Source: Acidobacteriaceae bacterium (lineage in GTDB: Bacteria > Acidobacteriota > Terriglobia > Terriglobales > Acidobacteriaceae). From it: a stretch of 64,000 nt of DNA. Shown in pieces: positions 61,488 to 64,000 of this stretch. The DNA lies in assembly GCA_903642225.1 (NCBI GenBank), contig CAHJWI010000003.1, positions 81,296-145,295 on the forward strand, in the 5' to 3' direction. Every line of letters starts with the position of its first letter. Position 1 is the first letter of the stretch. Position numbers and translations under genes: made by a program. The notes below the pieces were generated by a model that saw nothing but the letters and a program-made list of their open reading frames with translations, did not search any database and had not been told where the DNA came from.

Positions 61488-62861
61488 CTACCGCGCCAGC
61501 ACCTTCATCAGCCCCGCAGCTGGCAAGTCGTCCGGCAAGACCCGCTGGCCGGTCACTGCCTCCGCCGCCAGGAACCCGCTCCGTACCGCACCTTCCATCG
61601 TCGAAGGCCACCCTGTCCGCGTCCAGTCTCCCGCCAGCACCAGGCCCGGCACCGCCGTCTTCTGCGCAGGACGAAACCGGTCCAGCCCCGGCACTACACT
61701 GAACGTCGCCTTGGCCTCTTTCAGCACCAGGTGCTTCCGTAAAACAGCCCCGCGAGCCTCCGGAAAGAACCCCTCGAACTCCGCCAGCGCCGCCTTGAAG
61801 ATCTCCTCCGCTGACATCCGCAACTGCGCATGCGACGCCGAAATCGTGAGCTCCACATAGCTGCCCCGCGAAGCCTCCCAACCACGAATCCTCGACTTGC
61901 AAAACATCCACTCGATCGTCGTATCCAGCAGCGCCGCATGGTCCATGCCCACCACATCGCGGTCATACCAGAGATGAATCGACGTGATCGGACTCTGCAC
62001 CAATGGCTCCAAACCTAACGGCAGCGCGCGCCCAAACACCTCAGGCTCCAGCACTGGAGCCACCTGATCGAACGGAACCGCCAGAACCACGGTCTCCGCC
62101 CATAACTCCTCGCGATCTCCGGCCACCACCCAACCACCCTCCGTTGAAGGCACAACCGACCGCACCGCAAAGCTCTCCCACACTGAAGCCCCATGCTTCA
62201 TGGCATCGTCCGCCACCACGCCGTAAAACTCGCTCAACGGCAGCGTCGGTATCCCGAACCGGCCACCCTCCGCGCTTTTCAAAAATGTCTCGTGGAACAC
62301 CTGCCCCGCATACTTTATCGAGCACCGCTCCGGCACATCGTTCAACGCACTCACGATCACCGGGTACAGAAAATGCCGCACCGCCCCCATCGGCAACCGC
62401 ATCCTCTCCAGCCACTGCGCCACACTCTCTTCATCGGTCGCCGGGTACCCACGCAGAAACGGCAGCAAGGCTCGCGCCACCGCGACCTTGTCCGCCACAC
62501 TCAACATCGGCGCAGCTAAGAATGACAGGGAGTTGTGCCCCGGCGATGGCAATCCACTCGGCTTCAACACCGTCCGCCGTCCACCCGGCTCCAGAAACGT
62601 ATACGCGTCGTACCACTTGATCCGGTCCGCCACACCCGCATCCGCACACAGCCTCCGCAGCGCCGTGCAGCAACCCACCATCACATGCTGACTATCCACG
62701 ACCTCACCCACCACCGGATGCGGGTACGAGTAAGCCCGTCCCCCAACAAACGGCCGCCGATCCACCAACGCCACCTTCGCACCCTGCCGCGCCAACGCAA
62801 ACGTCGCAGCCAACCCGGCCAGCCCAGCCCCAACAACAACAGCATCGAAACGAGGCGTCAT
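61488..62861 (-). CDS. hpnE: Hydroxysqualene dehydroxylase HpnE
   Basis: 457 residues, FAD-dependent amine-oxidase-like fold. HpnE reduces hydroxysqualene to squalene in the HpnCDE route. The dinucleotide-binding VVVGAGLAGLAATFALARQGAKVALVDRRPFVGGRAYSY (residues about 8-46) and the C-terminal FAD motif VLAGDWTRTGWPSTMEGAVRSGFLAAEAV are both present, and the mid-block LNDVPERCSIKYAGQVFHETFL is typical of the family. It overlaps hpnD by 4 bases and is the last gene of the hpnCDE run. Confidence 0.93.
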   Translation of the reverse strand: MTPRFDAVVVGAGLAGLAATFALARQGAKVALVDRRPFVGGRAYSYPHPVVGEVVDSQHVMVGCCTALRRLCADAGVADRIKWYDAYTFLEPGGRRTVLKPSGLPSPGHNSLSFLAAPMLSVADKVAVARALLPFLRGYPATDEESVAQWLERMRLPMGAVRHFLYPVIVSALNDVPERCSIKYAGQVFHETFLKSAEGGRFGIPTLPLSEFYGVVADDAMKHGASVWESFAVRSVVPSTEGGWVVAGDREELWAETVVLAVPFDQVAPVLEPEVFGRALPLGLEPLVQSPITSIHLWYDRDVVGMDHAALLDTTIEWMFCKSRIRGWEASRGSYVELTISASHAQLRMSAEEIFKAALAEFEGFFPEARGAVLRKHLVLKEAKATFSVVPGLDRFRPAQKTAVPGLVLAGDWTRTGWPSTMEGAVRSGFLAAEAVTGQRVLPDDLPAAGLMKVLAR

Positions 62862-63814
62862 CCAAGCCGCCCAAAGAAGCTACCTACCAAACCCTGCAAC
62901 AAAATCCCGAGCTTCCGCACGGTCGAAACACTCACCCTTGTCGCAAATACGGCGTACTTCCGCCGCCGAATCTTTAGCAGCAGCGCGTGGTAAATCCGGA
63001 TCAGCACCCGCATCGCCGGCCGGCTGTCGCGCGCCAGTAGTGGCAGCAATCCCCGCCGCGCTCCGTAAAGCTCCTCCGCTCGCGATGCCATCTCTTCCAT
63101 CGCCGCCTGCAGAGGCCCGGTCATCGCAGCACCCCGCGTCGCAGCCACCACGTCCTCCACACTACTCCCGTGTGCGTGCAGCACATCCAGCGGCAGGTAC
63201 ACCCGCCCCCGCTCCGCATCCTCCCGCACGTCCCGCAAAATGTTCGTGTACTGGAAGGCCTTGCCCATCCGGACCGCATCCGCATCCGCCGCGTTGCCCT
63301 CAACGCCAAAGATCCGCACCGTTACCAGCCCCACAACACTCGCCACCAGGTAGCAGTACCTGTCCAGCGCTTCGACACTTCTATAACAGTCGAATTCCCG
63401 CCCATTGGCCCAGACCCGCTCTACACCCGCCGGCAACTCAGCCGAAAGGTCCATCGCCGTCCCCGTCACCAGCTCATTCAGCAGCTCATCCGCAATGCCG
63501 AACCGCCGCTGCGTCGCCTGCACTGCGGCAAACACCAGGCGATCATCCCCATCAAACGCAGCATCTGCGTGGAACGACGCCAGCCATCGCCCCATCAACT
63601 CCCGCCGCTCTGCCACGGCCATCAATTCGTCATCCGCAATGTCGTCCGCCCGCCGCATAAACGCATACATCGCGCACATCGCGTCACTTTTCTGCTTCGG
63701 CAGCGCCAGAAATGCATAGTAGAAGTTCTTCGCCTCTCGCCGCGCGATCTCCCGGCACCGTCCAAATGCTGCTCTCAGGTCCACTGCAACGTCCATCTGC
63801 ACCGCCGAACTCAC
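62858..63814 (-). CDS. hpnD: Presqualene diphosphate synthase HpnD
   Basis: 318 residues. HpnD condenses two farnesyl diphosphates to presqualene diphosphate. The trans-isoprenyl synthase motifs are visible: NFYYAFLALPKQKSDAMCAMYAFMRRADDIADD with the first aspartate-rich motif (D57-D62), YLVASVVGLVTVRIFG, and the second motif KAFQYTNILRDVREDAERGRVYLPLD. It overlaps hpnC upstream and hpnE downstream by 4 bases each, a tightly coupled operon. Confidence 0.93.
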   Translation of the reverse strand: MSSAVQMDVAVDLRAAFGRCREIARREAKNFYYAFLALPKQKSDAMCAMYAFMRRADDIADDELMAVAERRELMGRWLASFHADAAFDGDDRLVFAAVQATQRRFGIADELLNELVTGTAMDLSAELPAGVERVWANGREFDCYRSVEALDRYCYLVASVVGLVTVRIFGVEGNAADADAVRMGKAFQYTNILRDVREDAERGRVYLPLDVLHAHGSSVEDVVAATRGAAMTGPLQAAMEEMASRAEELYGARRGLLPLLARDSRPAMRVLIRIYHALLLKIRRRKYAVFATRVSVSTVRKLGILLQGLVGSFFGRLG

Positions 63815-64000
63815 CGCAGACCCCGCGACCCGCGATGCCAGCCGATCTTCCCCATCGCGGCCCCGGCCAACAGGCTCAGCTTCTCCCCTTTGCTTACCTC
63901 CGGCCGCCGGCTCAGCGTGTCGTACCCGATCCGCTCGATCCCCCGCAGAATTGCCAGACCACCCGCCGAGAACAATCGCAGCGTTGCCGCCAACTCCCGG
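63811..64000 (-). CDS. hpnC: Squalene synthase-family protein HpnC (3' part only)
   Basis: Only the C-terminal about 63 residues lie inside the window; the gene continues beyond base 64000. The visible LRLFSAGGLAILRGIERIGYDTLSRRPEVSKGEKLSLLAGAA matches the C-terminal helices of HpnC, which converts presqualene diphosphate to hydroxysqualene. Its stop overlaps the hpnD start by 4 bases, which supports the hpnC-hpnD-hpnE order. Confidence 0.75.
   Translation of the reverse strand, partial: RELAATLRLFSAGGLAILRGIERIGYDTLSRRPEVSKGEKLSLLAGAAMGKIGWHRGSRGLR

Overview
The window is a 64-kb, GC-rich, gene-dense chromosomal stretch that looks like an Acidobacteriota genome, most likely class Terriglobia (Terriglobus/Granulicella/Edaphobacter-like). 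This is inferred from an Oar-like TonB-dependent receptor without a SusD partner, a CRTAC1 (FG-GAP/ASPIC-UnbV) protein, tandem DUF507 genes, a DUF4034 protein, hopanoid genes (hpnC, hpnD, hpnE, hpnJ) and several small secreted proteins. I see no rRNA, insertion sequence, prophage, integrase or CRISPR array. One tRNA gene, Glu(CTC), is present.

Layout. 1-13.8 kb: an L-arabinan/L-arabinose locus. It holds a TonB-dependent receptor (5' truncated by the window edge), a TPR protein, araA, araD, a GH51 arabinofuranosidase, a GH43 endo-arabinanase and a CRTAC1 protein, then a frameshifted glycoside hydrolase remnant and a P450-ubiX pair. 13.8-17.8 kb: an alpha/beta hydrolase, a nitroreductase and secreted or membrane proteins of unknown function. 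18-25.9 kb: uvrA, a CPBP protease, pyrE, a small zinc-ribbon/nuclease island, mtnA, a small membrane protein and mscL. 26-32.2 kb: thiC, and divergently a cytochrome c maturation (System I) operon ccmE-ccmA-ybaK-ccmB-ccmC-ccmD followed by a beta-propeller lipoprotein. 32.2-36.6 kb (minus strand): an M20 peptidase, an Fe-S cryptochrome/photolyase, a small protein, and a RibBA-type protein with a degenerate GTP cyclohydrolase half. 36.7-43.3 kb: deoC, a GAF-GAF-SpoIIE phosphatase, a DUF4034 protein, aroA and a secreted hydrolase. 43.4-49 kb (minus strand): GT9, a bifunctional nuclease, miaB, a RmlD-like reductase and a secreted GH13. 49-50.25 kb: a gene graveyard with at least two decayed genes. 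50.25-58.2 kb: a Tat-exported TIM-barrel protein, tRNA-Glu, two DUF507 genes, recJ, and an HlyD-TPR-TolC export operon. 58.3-64 kb: the hopanoid/squalene region, with hpnJ, paired small membrane transporters and a metallopeptidase on plus, and hpnC (partial)-hpnD-hpnE on minus.

How the genes fit together. The 5' locus could take up and hydrolyse arabinan (receptor, GH43, GH51) and pass arabinose through AraA to ribulose and, after a kinase not seen here, through AraD. The ccm cluster encodes the haem export/chaperone half of System I, with an unusual CXXXY-type CcmE. The hpn genes make squalene from farnesyl diphosphate and modify hopanoid side chains.

The points I find most worth a second look are the CXXXY CcmE together with a CXXCH-bearing CcmA and an embedded ybaK, the catalytically degenerate RibBA beside a flavin/lumazine-type photolyase, the zinc-ribbon/PD-(D/E)XK pair sharing a palindromic divergent promoter, and three decayed carbohydrate-related or secreted genes. 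No wholly new system is demonstrated; these are candidates.
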